A stretch of DNA of 34,159 nucleotides. Source: Pelagicoccus sp. Lineage in GTDB: Bacteria > Verrucomicrobiota > Verrucomicrobiia > Opitutales > Opitutaceae. A program made the translations under genes and the position numbers. The DNA lies in the NCBI GenBank assembly GCA_028284635.1, contig JANQRJ010000041.1, positions 1 through 34,159 of the forward strand, read 5' to 3'. Shown in pieces: positions 23,621 through 30,528 of the stretch. Below the pieces are notes generated by a model. It did no database searches. It was given only the letters and a program-made list of their open reading frames with translations, and had not been told where the DNA came from. Position 1 is the stretch's first letter; each line of letters opens with the position of its first letter.

Positions 23621-24553
23621 CTATAGATTGGACGGGACGGCTATGTCATCCACGGTGCCTCTGCCGCGCTGGCTGCCCGAGCTGCCGCCGATGTCCTTGG
23701 GCATCGCTTGGCCGTCGCCTTCGTTCTTGACGTTTTCGTTTGAGGCGGAGGTTTGTATGCGGCCTTCGGCGTTCGCGTTGGACGACTCGCCTCCGGCCTC
23801 GCCGGAATCGCCTCCAGAGGAAGATTGGCTGCTGGCTTGAGCGAGTTCGCCGTTGGGATCGATCTGGGCGGAAGCGTCGCCGATCTGCTGTTCTGGCGGC
23901 GGCGGCGGCATCTCGCCGTAGATTGGCGACTGGCCCTGCTGCCCGGCTTGGCCTTGTTGCCCGGACTGGGCTCCTTGAGCGGACTGCCCGCTTTGTTGTC
24001 CACCTTGTTGACCGGCTTGCTGTCCGCTTTGCTGCTGGGATTGAGGGCTGAGTCCGTCTTGCTGGCCGGGGGACTGGCCCGATTGGGACTGCCCGGATTG
24101 GGATTGGCCTTGTTGAGACGACTGCTGGGATGAAGATGACGAAGAGGATGAGGATTGGGATTGGGGGAAGGGGCTATTTTGGCTCTGACTTTGCTGACCT
24201 CCGCCTCCGCCCATTGGCGGCAGGCCGATCGAGCTGCTGCCTCCACCGCCCATGCCTCCACCGCTCATGGGTGGGAAGCCGATGCCTCCGGAACCGATTT
24301 GGCCGAGTCCGGGCAAATTGATTTCGAGCGGGGGGAGATTCGATTCGTTGACGACGGTGATGCTGCCGCCGAGGGGGCTGTTGACGAGCACGCCGGGCGA
24401 AATGCTGCCTCCTTGGGAGCCGGCTCCGTTTTTGGCTCCATCGAAGATGGCGGGATCGGGATCGAATTGGGCGCTGGCGGTCGCGGCAATGGCCAGAGCG
24501 GCTGCGGTGGCTAGGCTGCGCCTGGAGTTTCTTGCGATTGCTCGGTTTTCCAT
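23621..24553 (-). CDS. Gln/Ser/Gly-rich low-complexity secreted protein
   Basis: A 310-residue protein not recognised. The N-terminal region (SLATAAALAIAATASAQ, ending near residue 28) is a signal peptide. A short ordered-looking segment follows (SPGVLVNSPLGGSITVVNESNLPPLEINLPGLGQIG, about 52-88). The middle is glycine-rich (MSGGGMGGGGSSS), then a long Gln/Ser tract of about 100 residues contains repeats such as GQSQSGQSQSG and GQQGQAGQQGQ. The C-terminal section is Ser/Asn/Glu-rich and ends in VDDIAVPSNL. A poly-Ser run within the tract is encoded by GATGAG/GATGAA-like hexamers on the plus strand (24128-24157), the same units as the intergenic repeats. It lies between the TPR and small secreted genes with gaps of 23 and 11 bp. 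Such tracts often form flexible or adhesive surface regions. Confidence 0.68.
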   Translation of the reverse strand: MENRAIARNSRRSLATAAALAIAATASAQFDPDPAIFDGAKNGAGSQGGSISPGVLVNSPLGGSITVVNESNLPPLEINLPGLGQIGSGGIGFPPMSGGGMGGGGSSSIGLPPMGGGGGQQSQSQNSPFPQSQSSSSSSSSSQQSSQQGQSQSGQSQSGQSPGQQDGLSPQSQQQSGQQAGQQGGQQSGQSAQGAQSGQQGQAGQQGQSPIYGEMPPPPPEQQIGDASAQIDPNGELAQASSQSSSGGDSGEAGGESSNANAEGRIQTSASNENVKNEGDGQAMPKDIGGSSGSQRGRGTVDDIAVPSNL

Positions 24554-24576
24554 GGCGGGTGGGGTTGGACGGGGTT

Positions 24577-26316
24577 TCAGTAGTTGTTTCTGGTTTCGCA
24601 GATCACGGTGAGGGGCGTCTGGGCCATGCCTCCTCTTATCTGTAGACCGAAGCGGACGTCTTGGTAGCCTTTTCTACGGCCGATTACGAAGTACTTGCCG
24701 GGTAGAAGGTTGACGGTGCGCTCTTCGAATCTTTCGGGTTTGAGGGTGCTGGGTCCTTGTATGCTGACCCAGGTGGTGCCGTCCGAGGTGATTTGCACGG
24801 GGACGGGCTGGCTTTGCAGCTGGAGAAATTTGCGCAGGCGTTCGGCTTCATCGTCGAGCTGGACGTAGGTGGGCTTGGATTGCATGGCTTGATCGAAAGT
24901 GCGGATGGCGAGCTGGAACTCGGCGGACTGGGCTTCGCCTTTCGCGACCTCGAGCAGCTTCTCGTAGCGCAGGATGCTGCGGATCATGCGTCCGGTGCGC
25001 AGCAGGCCATCCTTGGCTTCCTGGAGATCTGGCTCCATGTTCACCAGCTCTTGATAGAGGTCTCGAGCTTGGGCCCACTCGTAGGCTCGCTCGTGATCGT
25101 AGGCGCGGGTGATGCGGGTGACGATGTCGTTCTGACGCTTGGCGGCGCGGGCCTTCTCGATGGCGGTTTCTATGTCGCTGCGGCTGGGGAAGATCTCAAG
25201 GGCGGCTCGATAGTTTTCGATGGCGTCTTCGAATCTGAGGCTTTCCTCGGCGGACTTGGCGGCGGCGAAGAAGTTGGTGAAGTCGCGTTCCTGAATCTTG
25301 CGACGCACGCGAGCTACGCCGGACTGGGCCTTTGCGGAGCCGGAGTCGATGGAGAAGGCTTCCTGAAAGGATGTGAGGGCGGATTCGAGGTCGCCGCCGT
25401 CTTCGCTGGTCTCGCCCGCCTGTAGGGCGAGAAAGGCGCGGTCGGCGACGCGGGCTCGTTCGAGAAGCCTGACGGCTTCTTCGTTGGCGGGATCGATTTC
25501 CAGCACGCGAGTGAAGGCTTCGATGGCTTCGGAGCTTTTGCCTTGGCTGATGAAACGCTGGCCGAGCGCGGCATTGGATCGAATGAAGTTGTTGATCGAG
25601 GTCTCGACGGCGTCGAGCTTGCTCTCGGCTTCCTCGAGTCGCTGCAGGGCTGGGGTGAAGCTGCCGGTATCGAGGAAGTTCTTGCCTTCGGAGGCGGCGA
25701 AGAAGGCGGTCTGGAAGTCTTCGGGGTTGAGGTGCTTGCCGCGTTCCAGGGCGCTGGATTTGACCAGGAAGTTGTTGTAGAGGCTTTGGGCGTTCTGCTT
25801 GTTTTCGACTTCGCTGGTGAATTCCTCGATGAGGCCGTCGACTCGGTTGTACTGCGCGATAGCCCTGGCGTAGGAGGAGCGTCGCATGTAGTCGTCTGCG
25901 TCGATTTTTTCCTTCTGGATGTTGATGAGCATCTGGCGGAGGACTTCGTTGCCGGTTATGGGCATCTGGGTAGCCGCTTCGAGCTTGCGCTCGATGTTGT
26001 CTCGTACGCCTTGAGCCCGCGAAACGCTCTCGAAGGCGCGGTTGAGACTGCTGCCTTCCAACTCCTCGTTGCTGCTGCTTTGGCCGATTTCGTCGGGGGC
26101 CTGGTAGACGAACAGAAAGTAGCCGCTGCCGAGTATGACGGCTACCAGCAAGGCCCCGAGGGCTCCACCGAGGTAGGCTTTGGCGGTGGAGGTCTTGCCT
26201 GGCTGGCCTTCTTCGTCCTCAGGATTCCAGTGTATGACTTTGTGCTTGCGGGCGGGTTGTTTTGGATCGCGCAGATCGGCCATTTCTTGTTCCTGATTGG
26301 TGGGATCGCTGCTCAT
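24577..26316 (-). CDS. Membrane-anchored TPR protein with C-terminal PEGA-like domain
   Basis: A 579-residue protein with a short charged cytoplasmic N-terminus, one transmembrane helix (about 46-70), and a long soluble region outside the inner membrane. Helical repeats resembling TPRs occur near 247-285, 300-330, 348-380, 402-435 and 455-490 (for example GKSSEAIEAFTRVLEIDPANEEAV). The C-terminal part (about 505-575) contains VSIQGPSTLKPERFEERTVN and LLPGKYFVIGRRKGYQDV, which looks like a PEGA-type surface-binding domain. ATG at 26316 gives the longest form; ATG at 26283 (MADLRDPKQ) has AGGA upstream at better spacing and may be the real start. It begins an operon with two secreted proteins. 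A scaffold role for an envelope assembly is suggested but not shown. Confidence 0.75.
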   Translation of the reverse strand: MSSDPTNQEQEMADLRDPKQPARKHKVIHWNPEDEEGQPGKTSTAKAYLGGALGALLVAVILGSGYFLFVYQAPDEIGQSSSNEELEGSSLNRAFESVSRAQGVRDNIERKLEAATQMPITGNEVLRQMLINIQKEKIDADDYMRRSSYARAIAQYNRVDGLIEEFTSEVENKQNAQSLYNNFLVKSSALERGKHLNPEDFQTAFFAASEGKNFLDTGSFTPALQRLEEAESKLDAVETSINNFIRSNAALGQRFISQGKSSEAIEAFTRVLEIDPANEEAVRLLERARVADRAFLALQAGETSEDGGDLESALTSFQEAFSIDSGSAKAQSGVARVRRKIQERDFTNFFAAAKSAEESLRFEDAIENYRAALEIFPSRSDIETAIEKARAAKRQNDIVTRITRAYDHERAYEWAQARDLYQELVNMEPDLQEAKDGLLRTGRMIRSILRYEKLLEVAKGEAQSAEFQLAIRTFDQAMQSKPTYVQLDDEAERLRKFLQLQSQPVPVQITSDGTTWVSIQGPSTLKPERFEERTVNLLPGKYFVIGRRKGYQDVRFGLQIRGGMAQTPLTVICETRNNY

Positions 26317-26623
26317 GTCTTGGCGTTGTGGGTCAAATGGAATTTTGGCAGGCTTAAAGGCTACGCTATAAATAGCATCTTGAAAAGCGTTGTTCGGGTA
26401 AATTACGAAAAGCTCACGCTTTCGGATTCAAAGGGAAGACAGCTCCTCGGACCCCGGATTGGAAATCGGCCCTTCGGGTCCCACCAGGAGAACCTGCGTC
26501 TGAAACGAAGAGCGCCTGCGGATAATCATTTGCATAATTGCGGCTGGCGGCTAGCTTGAATGAATCCGTTCGCGGTCTCGGATCGTACGCTTTGAAAGAA
26601 ACTTGGCACCTCGTTTTCCGCTC
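26317..26623. other. Divergent intergenic region between TPR operon and M48 protease gene
   Basis: About 307 bases with no convincing gene. It is more AT-rich near 26340-26420 and must hold promoters for both directions, but no clear -35/-10 pair was fixed. An imperfect stem GGACCC...GGGTCC lies around 26449-26481. No GTAG-headed or GATRAR repeat was seen. Confidence 0.5.
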
Positions 26624-27445
26624 ATGAAAAATCTAAGCACAGTCTCGGCGGTCCTTCTGCTGGTCGCCCTCCTTTCTTCCGCATGCACCACTGTCCCGGT
26701 GACCGGTCGCAAGCAGTTCAATACGCAATCGGACGTAAAGGTGGCGGAGATGAGCATCGCAGCCTTCGAGCAAATGAAGTCGCAGATCCCGATTTCCCAG
26801 GATGTCTACTACAACGAGATGCTGCGCAACGTTGGGGAACGCATTTCGCAGCAGGTCTTTGCGGATATGCCGCTGGCCGAATGGGAATTCGTGGTCTTCG
26901 ATCAGCAGGAGGTGAACGCCTTTGCTATGCCGGGTGGCAAGATTGGGGTTTTTCTTGGGCTTTTTCAGGTCGCGCAGACTGAGGACGAGCTTGCTTCGGT
27001 CGTGGCCCATGAGATTGCTCATGTCACGGCCCGCCACACGCACGAACGGCTCTCGCAGATGCATGCTGCTTCGGGCGTCGGCACCATTCTCGGAATCGGG
27101 GCGGCTATCGCGGGACCGGCTGTCATTGGAAACAGCGTATCGGTCAATGCTGGTTCCACGATCATGGGTCTTTATAACATTGGCGCCCAGGGCCAACTGA
27201 ACACATGGGATCAGGCCAAGGAGGCCGAGGCCGATCGCATCGGCATTATGTACATGGCGAGGGCGGGCTACGATCCGAATGCCGCCATCCGGGTGATGGA
27301 ACGCATGGTCGAAATGGAGATGTCGCTTCCGCAAAACAACTACAATTCCACCCACCCCTCCTCGGTGGAGCGTTTGAATGCGCTTCATGGCTACCTTGAC
27401 GAGGCGATGGTGGAGTACGAGAAAGCCAAGGAATTCTATTTCTGA
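26624..27445 (+). CDS. M48-family metallopeptidase lipoprotein (BepA/LoiP-like)
   Basis: A 273-residue exported lipoprotein: signal segment with lipobox LLSSAC, lipid-modified C21. The zinc site is HEIAH (129-133) with E200 as third ligand in KEAEADRIG, the M48 pattern. The preceding AFAMPGGKIGVFLGLF (99-114) is also typical. Downstream segments (GYDPNAAIRVMERM, STHPSSVERLNAL) match the family without a C-terminal TPR domain, so it is shorter than E. coli BepA and nearer LoiP in length. Such proteases survey outer-membrane proteins in the periplasm. ATG at 26624 begins the signal peptide; a TTG at 26603 is less likely. It is a single gene followed by a large inverted repeat. Confidence 0.9.
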   Translation: MKNLSTVSAVLLLVALLSSACTTVPVTGRKQFNTQSDVKVAEMSIAAFEQMKSQIPISQDVYYNEMLRNVGERISQQVFADMPLAEWEFVVFDQQEVNAFAMPGGKIGVFLGLFQVAQTEDELASVVAHEIAHVTARHTHERLSQMHAASGVGTILGIGAAIAGPAVIGNSVSVNAGSTIMGLYNIGAQGQLNTWDQAKEAEADRIGIMYMARAGYDPNAAIRVMERMVEMEMSLPQNNYNSTHPSSVERLNALHGYLDEAMVEYEKAKEFYF

Positions 27446-27453
27446 TCGATATT

Positions 27454-27532
27454 CTTCTGGGAACGCGGGCGGCTCGCCCGCATTTGGCCCGATCCTGTGC
27501 CGCTGCGGGCGAGCCGCCCGCGTTCCCAGAAG
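27454..27532. repeat. Perfect 29-nt-arm inverted repeat after the M48 protease gene
   Basis: Arms at 27454-27482 and 27504-27532 are exact reverse complements (starting CTTCTGGGAACGCGGGCGGC). The 21-nt loop is TTTGGCCCGATCCTGTGCCG-like. The stem is very stable and starts 8 bp after the protease stop codon. It could terminate that gene. No adjacent T-run is present and the gene after it is read in the same direction. Confidence 0.85.
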
Positions 27533-27666
27533 TTGGAGTCTTTGGAAATAAGTGACGATTCGGTGAATTGATCCGCCTGTTGCGAACCGGTTCTTGACTC
27601 GGCTATCGGTCCGCAATTGAAGAAATCGATTCACTCTTGACCCCCTGCAGCGTAATCGAACTCGCC

Positions 27667-28461
27667 ATGGCCCTTCGTTCGACAGACAGACGATCCCGTC
27701 TTGAACAATTCATCCCGCCGTCTCCAACTTCCGCATACAAAGTGAGGATGGCCATGGACGAGAGCGACGTGGCTAAGGCTCAGCGGCTGCGCTACGATGT
27801 TTTCAACCTGGAGATGGGAGAAGGACTTAGCGAGTCCGAGGCGACCGGCAAGGATGTGGATGCCTTCGATGTGGTCTGCGATCATCTGCTGGTAGAGCAC
27901 GTCAATGACGGCCGCATTATTGGCACGTACCGATTGCAGACCGGAACGACTGCCGCAGCCAATATCGGCTACTATAGCGAACAGGAGTTCGATTTCTCTA
28001 TCTTCGAGCCGATTCGTTCGGAGATCGTGGAGCTAGGTCGTGCCTGTATTGCGAAGGAGCACCGTAACATGGTGGTATTGGGTTTGCTTTGGAAAGGAAT
28101 CGCCCAGTACTCCAAGCTTTACGAAGCCCGCTATTTGATCGGCTGCAGCTCCTTGACTTCGACTGATCCGGCCGAAGGCTTGGCGGCCTCGCGTAAGCTG
28201 TCCCGCTATCAGGCGGCCTCCGAGTTCCTCACGCGCCCGACTCCCGCCTACGAGTGCGCCGTGCCTGTCGAGGAAATGTCTCGAGTGGATGAAGCTTTCG
28301 AGCGGGTGCAGATTCCCCGTCTGATGAGGGCTTACTTGACTCTGGGCGCTCGCATCTGCGGCGAACCTGCCTTGGATCTCGATTTCAAGACGATCGACTT
28401 CCTCACCCTGATCGATCTGCGCAGTCTGGCTCCGCAGGCCTTGATCAAGTTTCTGGGGTAG
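27667..28461 (+). CDS. olsB: Ornithine-acyl[ACP] N-acyltransferase (OlsB-like, GNAT fold)
   Basis: A 264-residue acyltransferase of the Acetyltransf_5 (OlsB) group. It would attach a 3-hydroxyacyl chain from acyl carrier protein to the alpha-amino group of ornithine, giving lyso-ornithine lipid. Family features include AQRLRYDVFNLEMGEG (38-53), DHLLVEH (72-78), IIGTYRLQ (84-91), SEIVELGRACIAKEHR (118-133) and the C-terminal GEPALDLDFKTIDFLTLIDL (232-251). The ATG at 27667 is used; a TTG at 27637 would add ten unsupported residues. The gene is followed 86 bp downstream by an acyltransferase that fits OlsA, the partner enzyme. Some OlsB relatives are annotated as haemolysin-like; the neighbour argues for lipid synthesis. 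Confidence 0.84.
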   Translation: MALRSTDRRSRLEQFIPPSPTSAYKVRMAMDESDVAKAQRLRYDVFNLEMGEGLSESEATGKDVDAFDVVCDHLLVEHVNDGRIIGTYRLQTGTTAAANIGYYSEQEFDFSIFEPIRSEIVELGRACIAKEHRNMVVLGLLWKGIAQYSKLYEARYLIGCSSLTSTDPAEGLAASRKLSRYQAASEFLTRPTPAYECAVPVEEMSRVDEAFERVQIPRLMRAYLTLGARICGEPALDLDFKTIDFLTLIDLRSLAPQALIKFLG

Positions 28462-28477
28462 GTCGTCGAGTTGGGTG

Positions 28478-28526
28478 GTTTGCCCGCAGATGACGCGGAT
28501 TTTCTCAGATCTGCGGGCAAACTTTT
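28478..28526 (+). terminator. Hairpin with T-run between olsB and olsA
   Basis: Arms GTTTGCCCGCAGAT (28478-28491) and ATCTGCGGGCAAAC (28509-28522) are exact complements with a 17-nt loop, followed by TTTT (28523-28526). It resembles a rho-independent terminator or attenuator 16 bp after the olsB stop. Confidence 0.65.
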
Positions 28527-28547
28527 CCACCGGACTTGTAAAGCGGC

Positions 28548-29324
28548 GTGGCGCCTTCTTTATCGGTGCGAGTGACTGCTTTGATCGCAACATTTCGCCA
28601 GTTGTGGCGTTTGCTTTTCGTCATTGGCGTATTCGTTCGCTCGGGGCTGGACTACCGTCTGCGGGGAGGGAAAGGGTGGTCCAAGTCGCGGCGAGCCGAG
28701 TGGCTGGGCAAGTGGAGCTCTGCGATGCTCAGAGGAGTCGGCTATGAGCTGAGGGTGGTGGGTTCGCCGCCGACTGGCGGCTTCGTCGCTCCAAACCATC
28801 TGGGCTATATCGATATTCTGGTTCTGGCTTCGGTGTCGCCTCAGGCCTTTCTTTCGAAGAGCGATGTGGCTGACTGGCCAGTGATCGGCTTGTACACGAA
28901 GATGGCGGGCACGCTGTATATCGATCGGGGGCGACGCAGCGATGTCGCCACAAAGGAGGAGGAGTTTGCCAAGGTGATCGAGGCTGGATTGAACATGACG
29001 TTTTTCCTGGAAGGCACGTCTACGGATGGGAATACGATCCTGCCCTTTCGTTCATCGCTTCTGGCTCCGGTGGTGAAGAACGGCTGGCTAATCACCCCGG
29101 CCTATCTGCAATACGAGTGCGCGCAGGGCGATCCGAGGATGGACGTTTGTTGGTGGGGCGATATGGGTTTCGGCAGTCACCTGCTCCGCATGCTGCGGGT
29201 GAAAAAGGTCTACGCGACCGTCGTATTCGGAAGTTCGCGACATCCCGGAGACGACCGCAAGCGGCTTGCGGTGGAACTGCAAGAGGATGTGGAGCGGCTG
29301 AGAAAATGTAGCGCGGAGCTTTAG
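28548..29324 (+). CDS. olsA: 1-acyl-glycerol-3-phosphate acyltransferase family (OlsA/PlsC-like)
   Basis: A 258-residue membrane-associated acyltransferase. An N-terminal hydrophobic helix (about 11-31) precedes the PlsC domain with the HX4D motif in NHLGYID (83-89; H84, D89) and motif III FLEGTSTDG (153-161). A glycine-rich MAGTLYIDRG (119-128) is also typical. Placed just after olsB, it most likely adds the second acyl chain to lyso-ornithine lipid (OlsA), though general phosphatidic acid synthesis (PlsC) is possible. The start is uncertain: only GTG codons are available (28548, 28566, 28572). The terminal residues Ser-Ala-Glu-Leu and the TAG stop (29322-29324) lie inside the arm of the 29308-29446 inverted repeat. 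Confidence 0.8.
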   Translation: MAPSLSVRVTALIATFRQLWRLLFVIGVFVRSGLDYRLRGGKGWSKSRRAEWLGKWSSAMLRGVGYELRVVGSPPTGGFVAPNHLGYIDILVLASVSPQAFLSKSDVADWPVIGLYTKMAGTLYIDRGRRSDVATKEEEFAKVIEAGLNMTFFLEGTSTDGNTILPFRSSLLAPVVKNGWLITPAYLQYECAQGDPRMDVCWWGDMGFGSHLLRMLRVKKVYATVVFGSSRHPGDDRKRLAVELQEDVERLRKCSAEL

Positions 29325-29446
29325 CCCGCGTTCGCGATTCGCCCTCATCATCCCCCTTCCTCATCCTCATCCCAGGATAAAGATGAGGATGAAGAAGAGG
29401 ATGAGGATGAGAAATGTAACGGACGCGGGCTAAAGCTCCGCGCTAC
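29308..29446. repeat. Composite GTAG-headed inverted repeat overlapping two convergent gene ends
   Basis: Perfect 24-nt outer arms at 29308-29331 and 29423-29446 read GTAGCGCGGAGCTTTAGCCC, continuing GCGT. Inside, CTCATC-type units (about 29344-29372) face GATRAR-type units (about 29380-29411). Pairing stops exactly outside the GTAG on both sides. The olsA stop codon lies in the left arm and the DUF4340 stop codon in the right arm, so both proteins end in the same four residues. Confidence 0.9.
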
Positions 29447-30509
29447 GTTCCTCTTCAGGCGCGTCCTCTAGGAGGGCGTCGATGGTTTCGGGGAGGCTGG
29501 TGTAGTTGAAGCTGGATACTTCGAAGGCGGTTATGGCCATGTATCCGTTTATTGGATCTTCGGAATCGGAGGATTCGATGAAAACGTAGACTGGGCCGGC
29601 TGGAGTCTCGACCTCGCTTCGCGTTTCGGTGGCGGGCTCGCCGTCTTCGCCTTCGATTTCGAATTCCTTTTCTACGGAAACTTCGGGTCGACGGCCGATG
29701 CGAATCTCGTAGGTCTTGCCACCTTCGAGCCCGATGCGGACCGTGTGGCTGTTTTCGCTGGCGGCGACTACGGCTGGGTCGTCGAGAGTAGCCAGGTCGC
29801 TGAAACTGAGATTCGTGAAGCGGCCGGCCAGACTGTCTACGGGGTTTTTCGCGAGGATCTTGCCTTCGGGCAGCTCTGTTTCGGCAGTCCATTCCGCCTC
29901 GGCGTCTTCTCGGGCAGCGGAGAGAGTGGCACCATCTTGCCAGGCGATCGCTACGCTCCGGACGTCATTTCGTTCGTAGCCGATCAGCTTCTTGTCGAGC
30001 CACTGCAGGGGATCGCCGTCCATGGCGATAGGAGAGTCGACGAGGAAGGCCTTTTGCTCTTCGCCGAAGCGGATGATCTGCTTGCCGGCGTCGGTCTCGC
30101 GGCCGATCTCGATGTTGGCGATCTCGTCGCCCGTGGCGTTGGAGAGGATGATGCGGTCTCCGGCGAAGCCGAGTTCGGCGATGCGTTCGGGCCGGGCGCT
30201 GACGAGCCGCTCGATGCTGGCCTCGGCGAGCGAGCTCACGGTATCGCCGAGCGTGGACATGTTGGCGGGCAGGTCGTGCTTTTCCGTCAGGCGCCAGGTC
30301 GAATTGTCGGGATCGGCTTGCAGGGTGATGGTTTGCTCGTCGCCAAGTAGTTGGATTTTGGTGACGTCTTTGAGCTGCTCCGTTTCGAGTAGCGGCTGGC
30401 CGACGCGGGGGTCTGCGGGCAGGCTGCTATCGGAGTTCTTTACGAAGTAGGTGATGGCGGCCAGGATAGCGAGGACGCCTGTGAGGGAGTAGAGCGTTTT
30501 CAGGTTCAT
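29430..30509 (-). CDS. DUF4340 domain-containing protein of Gld-like ABC operon
   Basis: A 359-residue protein with one N-terminal transmembrane anchor (YSLTGVLAILAAITYFV, about 7-23) and a long exported region. The DUF4340 pattern is visible: repeated beta-rich units (ITLQADPDNSTWRLTEKHDLPANMSTLGDTVSSLAEA, about 60-96; RIILSNATGDEIANIEIGRETDAGKQIIRFGEEQKAFLVDS, about 118-158) and a final region with ETPAGPVYVFIE. Function is unknown. The gene is the fourth and last of an operon with ABC ATPase, permease and GldG-like genes, an order common in several phyla. It begins 19 bp after the GldG-like stop. Its last residues (SAEL) come from the intergenic inverted repeat. Confidence 0.85.
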   Translation of the reverse strand: MNLKTLYSLTGVLAILAAITYFVKNSDSSLPADPRVGQPLLETEQLKDVTKIQLLGDEQTITLQADPDNSTWRLTEKHDLPANMSTLGDTVSSLAEASIERLVSARPERIAELGFAGDRIILSNATGDEIANIEIGRETDAGKQIIRFGEEQKAFLVDSPIAMDGDPLQWLDKKLIGYERNDVRSVAIAWQDGATLSAAREDAEAEWTAETELPEGKILAKNPVDSLAGRFTNLSFSDLATLDDPAVVAASENSHTVRIGLEGGKTYEIRIGRRPEVSVEKEFEIEGEDGEPATETRSEVETPAGPVYVFIESSDSEDPINGYMAITAFEVSSFNYTSLPETIDALLEDAPEEERSAEL

Positions 30510-30528
30510 CGTATTCGAGGAATGGATA

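Noticed and set aside
26521-26541. GATAATCATTTGCATAATTG as a possible Fur box
   Set aside because: It resembles the consensus only in part and is not palindromic; neighbouring genes have no iron link.
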